DNA of 64,000 bases, from positions 1 to 64,000 of the forward strand of contig JADZEK010000159.1 of the NCBI GenBank assembly GCA_020850595.1, in the 5' to 3' direction. The stretch comes from Anaerolineales bacterium. GTDB lineage: Bacteria; Chloroflexota; Anaerolineae; Anaerolineales; UBA6663. Made by a program: the position numbers and the translations under genes. Shown piece after piece: positions 52,252 through 61,217 of the stretch (its first letter is position 1; every line of letters begins with the position of its first letter). The notes below the pieces were generated by a model. It did not search any database, was not told the DNA's origin, and saw only the letters and a program-made list of their open reading frames with translations.

Positions 52252-54067
52252 GGATCGGGAACGCCTGGCGATGCTGCTGCAGGCCGTCGGCGCGCACCCC
52301 TGGGCGCGGACCGAGCTGCTGCGCTCGCACAGCGGCCTGCACCAGGGCGAGTTTGAAGCCGCCATCCGGCTGGCGCGGCGCTATCGCTTGGTGACGCGCG
52401 CGGTGATCCGCGGGCTGGGGCAGACGCCGGCACGCTATGGCCTGACCCCGGCCGGCGCCGAGCGCGCCGGCCTGGTGCACTCCGCGCCCTGGCAGCAGCG
52501 CACGCTCCTGGCGGCGCTCAAGCTGGACTATGCCCGCGCCCTGCTCAACGCCTGGTTTGCCGCGCCCGGCGTGGTGTGGGCGCTGTCGCCTTATCTCGTG
52601 CCCGCCCAGAGCCTGAGGCCGCAGCATCCGCCCAGCCATACCCGGCCGGACTTCGCGGCGCGGGCCTATCGTTCGCTGCGGCTCGACGGTCTGGCCTGCG
52701 TGCGGCCCGGACCCCGCGCCTATCGCAACGTGGCCCTGCTCTTCGATCCCGGCAATCTCAAGTCGGAGTGGCTCTTTCAGACGTTCCGAAGCGTCCATGC
52801 CTGGCGGCGGCGGCCCGAATTCCACGCGGCGGAGCATACATACTTCCCGACCTTCGTCGTCATCACGCTCGATCAGCAGCGGCTAACTGAGGTCGTCCAG
52901 GCGTGGCAGGCGGCGCTGCACAGCGGGGAGTGGGGCGGCCCCTTGCGTCTGACGACCCTGGAGGCCCTGGGGCGGAACCAGTGGTGGAACGAGCGCCGCG
53001 CGCCCACGTCGCTGTGGGCCGAGGCGGTGGACTCATCCCGGCCCAGCCGCCGCCCAGCCGCGCCGCATGTCGGCTGGTGGGGCGAGCCCGCCCTGGACGA
53101 GGTCTCCGCCAATCAACCCCCGAGCGCCCAAGTGGCAGCGTGTCGGAGCCAGGCGCAGCCGACGGGCGTGCCCCGCGACGAGTGGAAGCGCCTGCTCACT
53201 GTCCACTCGTCGCTCAGCATCAATGCCCGATCGCTGCTCGACCGCATCGGCCAGTACCCACTTATCGCGGCCGACGACTTGGCCATCGTGATGGCATGCA
53301 CACCGAGTAACGTCCGTGCTGGGCTGCAGGAGTTAAAGGCCGATGCATTGGTGGAGCGGGTGTCGCCGGACAACGGGCACATCCTGACCTGGCTGGGCCT
53401 GTGCCTGCTCGCGGCACAGATTGGCCTGCCGCCGGTGGAGTATGCGCGGCTGCGGAGCTGGCCGGTGCGCCGAACCGCGACGGGGGCCGAGTATGCCGTC
53501 GGATGGCTGGACCGCGTGCGCGCCCACACCACGCTGATCCTGGACTTCCTGGTGGGCCTATGCTGCTATGGCCCGCCACAACTATCGCTCGTGCGCTGGG
53601 ATCACGTGCAGTGCCTGTTTGACCTGCCCGAACGCACAGCCCCAGCGCCGGAAGCGGTGCCGGACGGGCTGCGGGCCGTTGTGCCGGATGCAGCCGGCGT
53701 CGTGTCGATTCAGCAGTCAAGCGAGGGTTGCCGTGAACAGGCCTTCTGGCTGGAAGTTGATCGCAGTTCTGTGCACGGCCAGAAGCTGCGGGACAAGCTG
53801 GCGCGCTACTACCAGTGCGGCGGCCGATGGGATGGACTGGCCGGAAACCTGCCGCGGCTGCTGATCTTGGTTGAACGCGGGGGTGAAGGCCGCCTGCGGT
53901 CGCTCCAGCGGCGGCTGAGTGAAATGAATGCCCAATACCGGAGCACGCTCGATGTCCGCCTGTCCCGCGCGGACCTGTTGGCGGATCAGCAAGGGCGCCT
54001 GAACCCGGTCAAGCCGGCCTGGCGCACGGTAGCGTCGAGCGAGTTTGTGAGCGCATTCGAGGCATGA
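52229..54067 (+). CDS. Two-domain replication-relaxation family protein
   Basis: A 612-aa protein with two related halves. Each half has a winged-helix N-terminus ('MLLQAVGAHPWARTELL'; 'SLLDRIGQYPLIAADDLAIV') followed by a nuclease-like alpha/beta part ('ALLFDPGNLKSEWLFQTF'; 'FWLEVDRSSVHGQKLRDKL'). This matches the Replic_Relax family linked to plasmid replication and transfer. The tandem duplication of the domain is unusual. No other relaxase candidate is visible, so this protein is the best candidate for processing the transfer origin. It overlaps the coupling-protein gene. Confidence 0.75.
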   Translation: MGQRKQIEDRERLAMLLQAVGAHPWARTELLRSHSGLHQGEFEAAIRLARRYRLVTRAVIRGLGQTPARYGLTPAGAERAGLVHSAPWQQRTLLAALKLDYARALLNAWFAAPGVVWALSPYLVPAQSLRPQHPPSHTRPDFAARAYRSLRLDGLACVRPGPRAYRNVALLFDPGNLKSEWLFQTFRSVHAWRRRPEFHAAEHTYFPTFVVITLDQQRLTEVVQAWQAALHSGEWGGPLRLTTLEALGRNQWWNERRAPTSLWAEAVDSSRPSRRPAAPHVGWWGEPALDEVSANQPPSAQVAACRSQAQPTGVPRDEWKRLLTVHSSLSINARSLLDRIGQYPLIAADDLAIVMACTPSNVRAGLQELKADALVERVSPDNGHILTWLGLCLLAAQIGLPPVEYARLRSWPVRRTATGAEYAVGWLDRVRAHTTLILDFLVGLCCYGPPQLSLVRWDHVQCLFDLPERTAPAPEAVPDGLRAVVPDAAGVVSIQQSSEGCREQAFWLEVDRSSVHGQKLRDKLARYYQCGGRWDGLAGNLPRLLILVERGGEGRLRSLQRRLSEMNAQYRSTLDVRLSRADLLADQQGRLNPVKPAWRTVASSEFVSAFEA

Positions 54068-54071
54068 GCGA

Positions 54072-55292
54072 ATGATGGACCCAGCCAACCGCGCCACCCT
54101 GGATGAGATCAAGGCCCGGCACTCCCTGCAGGTCGTGGTGCCGCGCTACGTGGCGGCGCTTCGGCATACGGGCAGCCACCTGGTGGGCCGCTGCCCGTTC
54201 CACGACGACCAGCACCCGAGCTTCACCGTCCATCTGCCGACCCAGACCTGGCACTGCTACGCGGCTTCGTGCGACCTGGGCGGCGACGTGATTGACCTGG
54301 TCGGGCACGCCCGTTTTGGCCGGGCCTGGAACAGCCATGATAAGGCGATGTTCAAAGAAGCCCTGGCCGACCTGGACGGCAACCGCCTGCCGCCCCTCCG
54401 CCAGCCAGTGCCGGCGGCCTGGAATCGCCAGCAGGCCTGGCGGCCGGTCGAGCTCAGCCCGCACGTTCAGATGCTGCTGCACACGGCGGCGCGGCTGTAC
54501 CACACGACGCTGCTCGCGCTGGGACCAGGACCCGGCACGCCCTACTACTACCTGCGCCAGCGAGGCTTCAGCCACCGCACCATCCGCCAGGAAGCGCTCG
54601 GCTACGCCACCGGTGATCTGCTGGCGCCGGCCTTGCTGGCCTGCGGCCTGCCGCTTGTCGCCGCTGCCGAGGCGCACCTGCTAGACCCCGAGCGGCGGCA
54701 GCGTGAGTTCCTGGCCGGCCGGGTCGTGTTCGTCGAGCGCGACCGCAGCGGGCGCGTTCTGCACCTGATCGGGCGCGCGTTTTCGCCGGCACTCGGCCTG
54801 CAAGCGCCGAAGTACCTGAGCCTGAAGGAGATGGCCAAGCCGCTGTATGGCTATGCCCGTCTCGACCGACGCGAGAGCGATCAGCCGATCCTGCTGGTTG
54901 AAAGCCCGCCGGACGCCCTCACCGCGCGGCAGTGGGGGTTCGACGCGCTGGCCAACATCGGTACGCGGATGAAGGTCGAGCACGCCGCGCTCCTGGCGCG
55001 TCTCAAGCGTCCCCTCGTAATCGTGCCCCACAACGACGGCGGGCCGGGCCTGGCTGCCGCTGAGCGCTGGCGCGAGTTGATCGGGCATGGCACGCTGGCC
55101 GAACTGCCAGACCGCGTGAAGGACCTCAACGAGCTTGGCACCCGCTCGGAGGGGGAGCACAAGTTCTTGATGCTGATGCGTGCGCTGGGCTATGAGCGCC
55201 GGCCGCCACAGCGGGCGCGTGAGCAGAGCAGCCGGCCGGTCTACACCCAGGCGATGGCCTGGGCCGAGACGTTATTGTCCAGCCAGCTGTGA
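54072..55292 (+). CDS. DnaG-type primase (CHC2 zinc finger and TOPRIM)
   Basis: A 406-aa primase. The zinc-binding domain has Cys41-x2-His44 ('RCPFHDD') and Cys62/Cys67 ('WHCYAASCDLGGDVIDL'). A TOPRIM domain has 'LLVESPPDALTA' (catalytic Glu) and 'VIVPHNDGGPG' in place of the usual DxD loop. It is shorter than chromosomal DnaG and lacks the helicase-binding tail. It probably primes the element's own replication after transfer. Confidence 0.88.
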   Translation: MMDPANRATLDEIKARHSLQVVVPRYVAALRHTGSHLVGRCPFHDDQHPSFTVHLPTQTWHCYAASCDLGGDVIDLVGHARFGRAWNSHDKAMFKEALADLDGNRLPPLRQPVPAAWNRQQAWRPVELSPHVQMLLHTAARLYHTTLLALGPGPGTPYYYLRQRGFSHRTIRQEALGYATGDLLAPALLACGLPLVAAAEAHLLDPERRQREFLAGRVVFVERDRSGRVLHLIGRAFSPALGLQAPKYLSLKEMAKPLYGYARLDRRESDQPILLVESPPDALTARQWGFDALANIGTRMKVEHAALLARLKRPLVIVPHNDGGPGLAAAERWRELIGHGTLAELPDRVKDLNELGTRSEGEHKFLMLMRALGYERRPPQRAREQSSRPVYTQAMAWAETLLSSQL

Positions 55293-55317
55293 TGGGTCAC
55301 AGGTGCAAGTGAGCGTG

Positions 55318-56715
55318 ATGGAAAGCGGTTGGATGGTACTGGTGGTCGCCAGTTTCTTCGTCGGAGCGGTGCTCTGGGGCGTGTGGCGCGTGGGCCAATG
55401 GCTCCTGCAGCGCGAGCGCGCCTGGGGCGATGCGCTGGGCGCGGTGATGGCTGCCACGGTGCTGCGCCGCGACCGGGAGCAGACGCTGGGTGTCATCCTC
55501 GAATGCAGTATCGAGGCGCTGGGCGGCCTGGGCGGAACGCTGCACCTGGTCCGGCCTGCGGCGCCGGGTTACGTGCTGGCGCATGCCGTGAATGTCGTGC
55601 AGTTGGACTGGTTGGCGGCGCTTTCCGCCGACGACCTCTTGCTGTGCCGTTCGCTGGCCGCAGCCGGACCCGTCCTACTGCCCATGGCCGAGGTCGCGGT
55701 GCGCTGGCGCGCCCTGGCTTCTGGCCGTGACCACGTGCTGGTGGGAATGGGCCTCGGGCGGCAGGCCCTGCTTGTGCTGGCCTGGCCGGAAGCACACCAG
55801 GCCGAGCGCCAACTGCCGGCGCTGCAGGCCATCCAACGCTACGGCGAGCAGGTGTTGGCCGAGTTCGCGGAGATTGATGCCCGGGCGGCCGATATCCAGG
55901 CGCTGAGTGCGAGCCTCGATCACCAGGAGCGGCTGACCCGCACCGCCGCGCACGACCTGGCCAATAAGCTGGCGGCGGCCCAGTCGCTCCTGGAGCTGGC
56001 CGGCAGCAGTGGGCGCTTGCAGGGCGAAGAAGGTGAGCTCGTCCAGCAGGCACAGGAGCAGCTAAGCCTCAGCCAGCCGCTGGTTGACGAGCTCAGCGAC
56101 CCGGGCCGGGTGATCGAGACCGAGCCGCTCGTGGTCGAGGAGCTGGCTCGGCTCGCCGCGGCCATGCTGGCGCGCCGCCGGCGCGAGCGCGATGTGGCGT
56201 TTACGCTGGAGATCGCGGCGGACGTGCCAGCCGTGTGGGGCGAGCGCCTGGCCGTGCTCCGTGTCCTGGACAACTTGCTGTGCAACGCGCTCAAGCACAA
56301 TCGGCAGCAGCCGGACCTGCGCATCTGGCTGCGGATACGGACTGAAGGTGCGCGCGTGGTGTTCGAGGTCGGTGACACCGGTGCCGGTATCCCGGCTGAG
56401 CAGTTGGGCCAACTCTTTGAGTTCGGTTTTCGGGCCGACGGCACCGGCAAGGTGAAGGGGCACGGCCTGGGCCTCTGGTCGAGCCGGCGTCTGATCGAGG
56501 CGCTGGGCGGGCGAATCTGGGCCGAGAGCACGCCGGGCAATGAGACTCACTTCTGTTTTGCGCTGCCGGCGGTTGTCGAGGAGTCTTCACCTGAGGGTTC
56601 AAAAGCCAAAAGTCATCTTCGCGCAGCTGACTATAAAATGACATCGGCGGAAGAAGTGCCCGCTCAAAAAGGTCCACAATTTCCAATGCAAACGCAGAGG
56701 TACGGATTCGAATGA
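55318..56715 (+). CDS. Membrane-anchored sensor histidine kinase
   Basis: A 466-aa kinase with one N-terminal membrane helix (about 6-24), a GAF-like sensory domain (about 45-180), an H-box 'RTAAHDLANKLAAAQ' with the phospho-His, an N-box 'LDNLLCNALKHN', and G-boxes 'DTGAGIP' and 'GHGLGL'. The start (ATG 55318) follows a run of in-frame GTGs. It lies inside the transfer region between primase and a nucleotidyltransferase. Response regulators are 3 kb downstream, so it may feed into them. Confidence 0.86.
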   Translation: MESGWMVLVVASFFVGAVLWGVWRVGQWLLQRERAWGDALGAVMAATVLRRDREQTLGVILECSIEALGGLGGTLHLVRPAAPGYVLAHAVNVVQLDWLAALSADDLLLCRSLAAAGPVLLPMAEVAVRWRALASGRDHVLVGMGLGRQALLVLAWPEAHQAERQLPALQAIQRYGEQVLAEFAEIDARAADIQALSASLDHQERLTRTAAHDLANKLAAAQSLLELAGSSGRLQGEEGELVQQAQEQLSLSQPLVDELSDPGRVIETEPLVVEELARLAAAMLARRRRERDVAFTLEIAADVPAVWGERLAVLRVLDNLLCNALKHNRQQPDLRIWLRIRTEGARVVFEVGDTGAGIPAEQLGQLFEFGFRADGTGKVKGHGLGLWSSRRLIEALGGRIWAESTPGNETHFCFALPAVVEESSPEGSKAKSHLRAADYKMTSAEEVPAQKGPQFPMQTQRYGFE

Positions 56716-57533
56716 CAATTCACGAGAACTACCCCGGAACGCCAAAGCACCAAGCTCTGCTCGCGGCCATTGTCGCTCACTATGCCCGTGATCCGCGGGT
56801 GCTTGCCATCTCCGTTTTCGGATCGCTTAGTCGAGGCAACTGGGATCAATACTCAGATCTAGACCTGGACATTGTCATCGCGGACGACGTGCGGCTCAAT
56901 GCCCAGGAGGAGCTGCGACATCTAGGTAATGCATTGGCCGCCGTTGACCAACAGAGGGCGCTGATTGTCGCCGATGGGAGCGATGCTGGCGACGTCGTAT
57001 TCGAGTCGTTGACTCAAATGTCTATCCGGTATCACCCCTTGGCGACAACCCACCCCAACATCGTGGACACTCTCCAAATCCTGATGACCAAACTCGATCC
57101 GATGGCGATCAAGGAAGCCGGTTTGGCCAATCGACGCGCGCAACAGTCGTCTCTTGGAGTGCTTCTTGATCGATGCGTGCGGTATGTGGTTGTGACCGAT
57201 GTTGCCCTGCAGCGCCACCATCTTTGGAGCGCGGTTGAAATGCTCCATCGAATACGCGGGCTTTTGATGGAGTTGTATGCGCTGGGCCACGACACCGGAC
57301 GCTCGTTACCTGTCTTTCAAACCGGAGCGCCGGCCGAGCTACAACTCCGACTGGGCCGCACGCTGCCGCTCTATGACCTGTCGTCTCTCCATAGGGCGCT
57401 GGAACAGTGCCTTGATATCCTCGAGCAAGATCTCGCGCGCCTCACCCGCGGACAGATTCAACTTGCGGATGTTCATCACCAGATTCTGGCTCATGTTCGT
57501 GTGAGGCAGACACAACTCAGGCACAGCAGCTGA
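56712..57533 (+). CDS. MNT-type nucleotidyltransferase domain protein
   Basis: A 273-aa protein. The N-terminal polymerase-beta-like nucleotidyltransferase motif is 'VFGSLSRGNWDQYSDLDLDIVI' (GS...DxD, residues about 36-56). The rest is helical, resembling aminoglycoside adenylyltransferase-like or nucleotidyltransferase-HEPN proteins. It could be a resistance gene, a toxin-antitoxin component or an AMPylator; context does not decide. Lower GC than neighbours, so it may be a recent cargo gene. It overlaps the kinase stop by 4 bases. Confidence 0.75.
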   Translation: MTIHENYPGTPKHQALLAAIVAHYARDPRVLAISVFGSLSRGNWDQYSDLDLDIVIADDVRLNAQEELRHLGNALAAVDQQRALIVADGSDAGDVVFESLTQMSIRYHPLATTHPNIVDTLQILMTKLDPMAIKEAGLANRRAQQSSLGVLLDRCVRYVVVTDVALQRHHLWSAVEMLHRIRGLLMELYALGHDTGRSLPVFQTGAPAELQLRLGRTLPLYDLSSLHRALEQCLDILEQDLARLTRGQIQLADVHHQILAHVRVRQTQLRHSS

Positions 57534-57630
57534 CGGAAATGACAGCCGGAGCGGTGCAAGCCATACTGGCAGTAATGACGAAGCGGCTGTTCTAGCAGGC
57601 TGGGGAAACTGGCAACTCGATGGTCCTACC

Positions 57631-58815
57631 GTGGACATTGCAATAGACGACTTACGCTCCTATGCCCGCTGCCCACTGGAGTGGTTCTGGGAACGGCGGT
57701 TGGGGATACCGCGACCCCAGACGATCACAGCGCTTGTGCCGGCCGCGATCCGCGCCGGGCTGGATTTCTTCTACGAAGGGCATGCGCCCGACCTCACGAC
57801 CGCGGTTGGGTTGGTCTGGCAGGATTGGTGCGAAGGGTGGGGAGATGCGGCTCTGGCCGGCGACCTGGCCCGCTACGCCGCTGGGCGGGCCAAGATCCTG
57901 AACCTGTTCGCCGCTGGCCATGTGCAGCGGCCGGGCGGGGGGCGCTACGCGGTGCCGGAGATGACCAACGAGTACCGGCAGCGCATGCACGCCGCCGGCC
58001 TGACCAAGCTCGGCCGCCAGCTCGACGAGTTCGCCCGGACCCACGCGCTGCTCGCGGCCGACGAGGACGACCGTCCGGGCAGCGCAATGGGCGATGCCGT
58101 CGCCCAGAGCCTGGCCGCGGCGGAGCGGTGTGCGCCCGATCTCCCCGCCCGCGAGATCGTGCTCGGCCGGCAGGCACCCTACCAGGTGGAAGGTCTGGGG
58201 ACCGTGCGGCTGATAGGCCAGGCCGATCTGCTGCTGCCCGACGCCGAAGCGTCCGAGGCGGTGGTGGTGGAAGTTCACGATTTCGAGTCCGCGCCGTGGA
58301 TGCGGGCGGGGATCGCCGGGCGCGACCTGCGCGTGATTGCTGCTTCACTGGGGAAGCCCACCGAGACAACGCCTATAGTTGCGTGGGAACGGGTATCGCA
58401 GGTGGTTTACCGGCACTGGCCGACCGGGCAGGTCTACCGCTTTCGAGAGACGAATAGCGGCCATCTCCTGGGGCTGGTGGCTTCGATCGCTCGCGGGATG
58501 CGCCAGCAGGTCGTGGTCCCACGCGCCGTGACAGGCTACGAGCACTGCCGGGCGTGCGCCTATCGTCCCGAGTGCTGGGACGGTGCGAATTGGGACACAC
58601 TGCCGCTGATTGATGCCGGCCTGCTGGGCGCGGCCGAGGCGCTGCGAACCACCATGCATGGGTTACGCGGCAGCCTGGCTGGTGATCACGCGGTAGTGCA
58701 GCGCATGCGCCGGTTCCTGGACACTCTGGAGGCGGCCGTGGCGCAATCTGAACTGGCTGCCGTCCTGGCCGCGAGTCGGCACGCGTTGGAGGCTTCACAT
58801 GACCCCGACAACTGA
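57631..58815 (+). CDS. PD-(D/E)XK nuclease-like protein with Cys cluster (Cas4/RecB type)
   Basis: A 394-aa protein. An N-terminal Cys in 'YARCPLEWFWERRLGIP' and a C-terminal 'EHCRACAYRPECW' give four Cys, the pattern of iron-sulphur Cas4/AddB/RecB-like nucleases. The nuclease core has 'GQADLLLPD' (Asp) and 'VVVEVHDFES' where the usual ExK is ExH, a change in a key residue that casts doubt on catalysis. It may trim or bind ends during element replication. The GTG start at 57631 is tentative. It overlaps the next kinase gene by 17 bases. Confidence 0.72.
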   Translation: MDIAIDDLRSYARCPLEWFWERRLGIPRPQTITALVPAAIRAGLDFFYEGHAPDLTTAVGLVWQDWCEGWGDAALAGDLARYAAGRAKILNLFAAGHVQRPGGGRYAVPEMTNEYRQRMHAAGLTKLGRQLDEFARTHALLAADEDDRPGSAMGDAVAQSLAAAERCAPDLPAREIVLGRQAPYQVEGLGTVRLIGQADLLLPDAEASEAVVVEVHDFESAPWMRAGIAGRDLRVIAASLGKPTETTPIVAWERVSQVVYRHWPTGQVYRFRETNSGHLLGLVASIARGMRQQVVVPRAVTGYEHCRACAYRPECWDGANWDTLPLIDAGLLGAAEALRTTMHGLRGSLAGDHAVVQRMRRFLDTLEAAVAQSELAAVLAASRHALEASHDPDN

Positions 58816-59563
58816 CGCCACGTCAGCCCTGAACGCGCTTCGTCAGGAACATGCGGCTTTCTTGCGGGTGGTCGCGCACGCCCTGCGGACGCCGCTGCAA
58901 TCCCTCCAGGGCTTCGCGGAAATGCTGGAACCTGGCCTTCCGCCCGCCCAGGTCGAGCACTACCTGAGCTTCATCAAGCGCGACACCGCTCACCTGGCGG
59001 CGGTCGTGGATGACCTGTGCCTACGCCACGAGCTGGAGCGGGGGGCGCTGGTGCTGTTTCCGGCGGCCATTGATGTGGGCGCCATCCTGGTGGAGCTTGC
59101 CGGCAGCTTCGAAGCCCGTCTGCCGGACTGTGTGGTCGGCTTCGAGTACGCCGACGACCTTCCGGCCGCCTTCGCCGACCCGGACCGGCTGCTCCACATT
59201 TTGGGCACGCTCCTCCTCAACGCCGAGCGCTGCCGTCCAAGTGCGCGTGGCCCCGGCTGGCTGACGATCAACGCGCGGCATGAACCGGTTGCGCGGCAGG
59301 TAGTGTTTGTCGTGGATGACGATGGGCCGCGCGTGCCCGCCGAGTATGCCGCCGCGCTCTTTGAGCCATTTCCGATACTGCCGGCGGCGCTTGGGCGGCC
59401 ACGGCATGGCATCGGCCTGGGGCTGTACGCGGCACGTGAGGTGGCGCGGCAGATGGGCGGGGACGTGTGCCTGTCCTCCGAAATGGGAGCTTCGGGCCGG
59501 CAGTTCGGCAACGCCTTTGTGGCACGTGTGCCGGCGTTCGCTGGGCAGGTGGGCCATGCCTGA
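58799..59563 (+). CDS. Cytoplasmic sensor histidine kinase
   Basis: A 254-aa kinase with no membrane segment and no sensory domain. H-box 'VVAHALRTPLQSLQGF' (about 25-40) and G-box 'GIGLGLYAAREVA' are intact, while the N-box is degraded ('ILGTLLLNAERC') and the first G-box reads 'DDDGPRVP', so ATP binding may be weak. The stop overlaps the downstream response regulator by 8 bases, pairing the two. Signal input must come from a partner. Confidence 0.85.
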   Translation: MTPTTDATSALNALRQEHAAFLRVVAHALRTPLQSLQGFAEMLEPGLPPAQVEHYLSFIKRDTAHLAAVVDDLCLRHELERGALVLFPAAIDVGAILVELAGSFEARLPDCVVGFEYADDLPAAFADPDRLLHILGTLLLNAERCRPSARGPGWLTINARHEPVARQVVFVVDDDGPRVPAEYAAALFEPFPILPAALGRPRHGIGLGLYAAREVARQMGGDVCLSSEMGASGRQFGNAFVARVPAFAGQVGHA

Positions 59564-59939
59564 TGTCTTGGTCGTGGAAGACGATTTCGCCCTGGGCGAG
59601 TTCGTGCGCCGGGCGCTTGAGCGGGATGGCATCCCCTTTCGGCTGGCGCAGGATGGCGGGGAAGCGTTGAGCCTGGCCGCCGAGCAGTGGCCGGCGGTGG
59701 TGCTGCTCGATCTGACGCTGCCTGGTACGCTCGACGGCTGGCAAGTCTGGGACGCGCTGCTCAATAGGGCGGATGGGCAGTCCATGCGCGTGATCCTGTT
59801 CGCGGCAGAGCTGGACAGCCACGATCGTCAGCAGGCACAACAGCGGGCCGCCTGGGCGGTCCTGCGCAAGCCGGTGAGCAGGGTGCAACTGGTTGATCGG
59901 GTGCGCCGGGCGTTAGCGGAGAGCGCCATCCATGGCTGA
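59556..59939 (+). CDS. Single-domain response regulator
   Basis: A 127-aa receiver domain: acidic pocket Glu8/Asp9/Asp10 ('VVEDD'), phospho-acceptor Asp52 ('VLLDLTLPG') and Lys in 'LRKPVS'. There is no output domain, so it may act like a phosphorelay shuttle between the kinase upstream and the DNA-binding regulator downstream. It overlaps both neighbouring genes. Confidence 0.88.
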   Translation: MPDVLVVEDDFALGEFVRRALERDGIPFRLAQDGGEALSLAAEQWPAVVLLDLTLPGTLDGWQVWDALLNRADGQSMRVILFAAELDSHDRQQAQQRAAWAVLRKPVSRVQLVDRVRRALAESAIHG

Positions 59940-60672
59940 GCCGACTGCACTGCGCCAGCGGATTCTGCTGGTGGAAGACGAGGCAGCCCTGCTTGTCTTC
60001 TACCGGAAGGTGCTGGAAGAGGCCGGTTTCCACGTTCGAGCGGCGCGCAGCGGGCCGGAGGCCCTGGCAGCCTTTACCGAGTTCAGCCCCGACCTGGTAC
60101 TGCTCGACTTGATGCTCCTGGGCGACATGGATGGCTTCGATGTCCTGACGGCGCTCCGCGCCCGCAGCCCGGTGCGCATCATCATCCTGACCGGCCAGTC
60201 CGGCGACGCTCGGGTGGTGCGCGGGCTGAACCTGGGCGCCGACAACTACCTGGCAAAGCCCATCTCGGGCGCGCAGCTTGTGGCGCGCGTGCGAGCGCAG
60301 GTCCGCCGGACGCCCGGCGGGAATCTGGCGCCTGATCGCAGCCGCCGGCTGTTCTGCTACGGCGACCTGGTCATTGACCTGGGCCGGAGCCAGATGCTGC
60401 TCCGCGGCAGGCGCGTGGTGTTAGGCGACGTCGAGCGCCGCCTATTGGAACGGCTGCTGCAAACGCCTGGCCGGTTGGTAGGCTACGCCGAGTTGATGGA
60501 GGCGGGCTGGGGCGTGATCCAACCGAACATCCACCGAGAGGAAATCCACCAGGTGCTCAACATGGCTTATCGCCTGCGGCGCAAGCTGCGCCAGGCGGAG
60601 GGGCGAGAGGTGCTCGAGACGGTGACCAGTGCCGGCCTGGTCATCGCAGCGCCGGACGAGGTCCGCGACTAG
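59932..60672 (+). CDS. OmpR/PhoB-family response regulator
   Basis: A 246-aa regulator: a receiver with Asp59 ('LVLLDLMLLG') and Lys in 'NYLAKPIS', then a winged-helix DNA-binding domain ('GDVERRLLERLLQTPGRLV', 'EEIHQVLNMAYRLRRKL'). It probably controls transcription of the transfer region under the two nearby kinases. The start overlaps the receiver gene by 8 bases; the prepilin peptidase gene follows by 3 bases. Confidence 0.9.
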   Translation: MAEPTALRQRILLVEDEAALLVFYRKVLEEAGFHVRAARSGPEALAAFTEFSPDLVLLDLMLLGDMDGFDVLTALRARSPVRIIILTGQSGDARVVRGLNLGADNYLAKPISGAQLVARVRAQVRRTPGGNLAPDRSRRLFCYGDLVIDLGRSQMLLRGRRVVLGDVERRLLERLLQTPGRLVGYAELMEAGWGVIQPNIHREEIHQVLNMAYRLRRKLRQAEGREVLETVTSAGLVIAAPDEVRD

Positions 60673-60675
60673 GCC

Positions 60676-61215
60676 ATGCCTCAGATCCAACACGACGCTC
60701 TGCAGTGGGCTGTGCGCACTGCTATGACCACCTTGCTGGTGGGCTTGGCCGTTTACGACTGGCGTCACCATCGCGTGCCCAACTGGGTGGTACGGCCAAT
60801 CCTGGTGACGGGTGCTGCATCACTTCTCGCACGGCTCGGTTTGGGTCAACTCGGACCCGCTGCCCTGGCCATAGCGGCGAGCACTTGGGCGGCCTGCCTG
60901 GTGCTGTGGTGGCTGCGCGCCTTCGGCGGCGGTGACATGAAACTGGTCATGGCGCTGATCGCGCTCGCACCCGATTTGCGGCTCGTCTATTTGCTCTTGG
61001 CGGCCGTGCTGGGCGGCTTGCTGCTCAACCTGGCCCTGGGCGAAGGGCCAAGCGGCCTCCGACGGCTGGCGGCGCTGCTGGCCACTGCCAGCCACGGCGC
61101 GCTTCCCACGCGTGCCGAGATCACCGCAGCGTACGAGGCGCGCGGCCGGCCGATCTCGTTCGCGTTCTGCCTGGCCGGCATCGTGTACGTGTGGCTGGTC
61201 TGGGCGGGATTGTAG
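60676..61215 (+). CDS. A24-type prepilin peptidase (CpaA/TadV-like)
   Basis: A 179-aa polytopic aspartic protease. Catalytic Asp28 in 'VYDWRHHRVPNW' and Asp87 in 'FGGGDMKL' (GxGD). Five to six membrane helices. It lacks the N-terminal methyltransferase domain of PilD, as TadV does. It should cleave Flp, TadE-like and TadG-like leaders encoded 20 kb upstream. Being placed among the regulators rather than the tad genes ties the whole region together functionally. Confidence 0.88.
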   Translation: MPQIQHDALQWAVRTAMTTLLVGLAVYDWRHHRVPNWVVRPILVTGAASLLARLGLGQLGPAALAIAASTWAACLVLWWLRAFGGGDMKLVMALIALAPDLRLVYLLLAAVLGGLLLNLALGEGPSGLRRLAALLATASHGALPTRAEITAAYEARGRPISFAFCLAGIVYVWLVWAGL

Positions 61216-61217
61216 CC

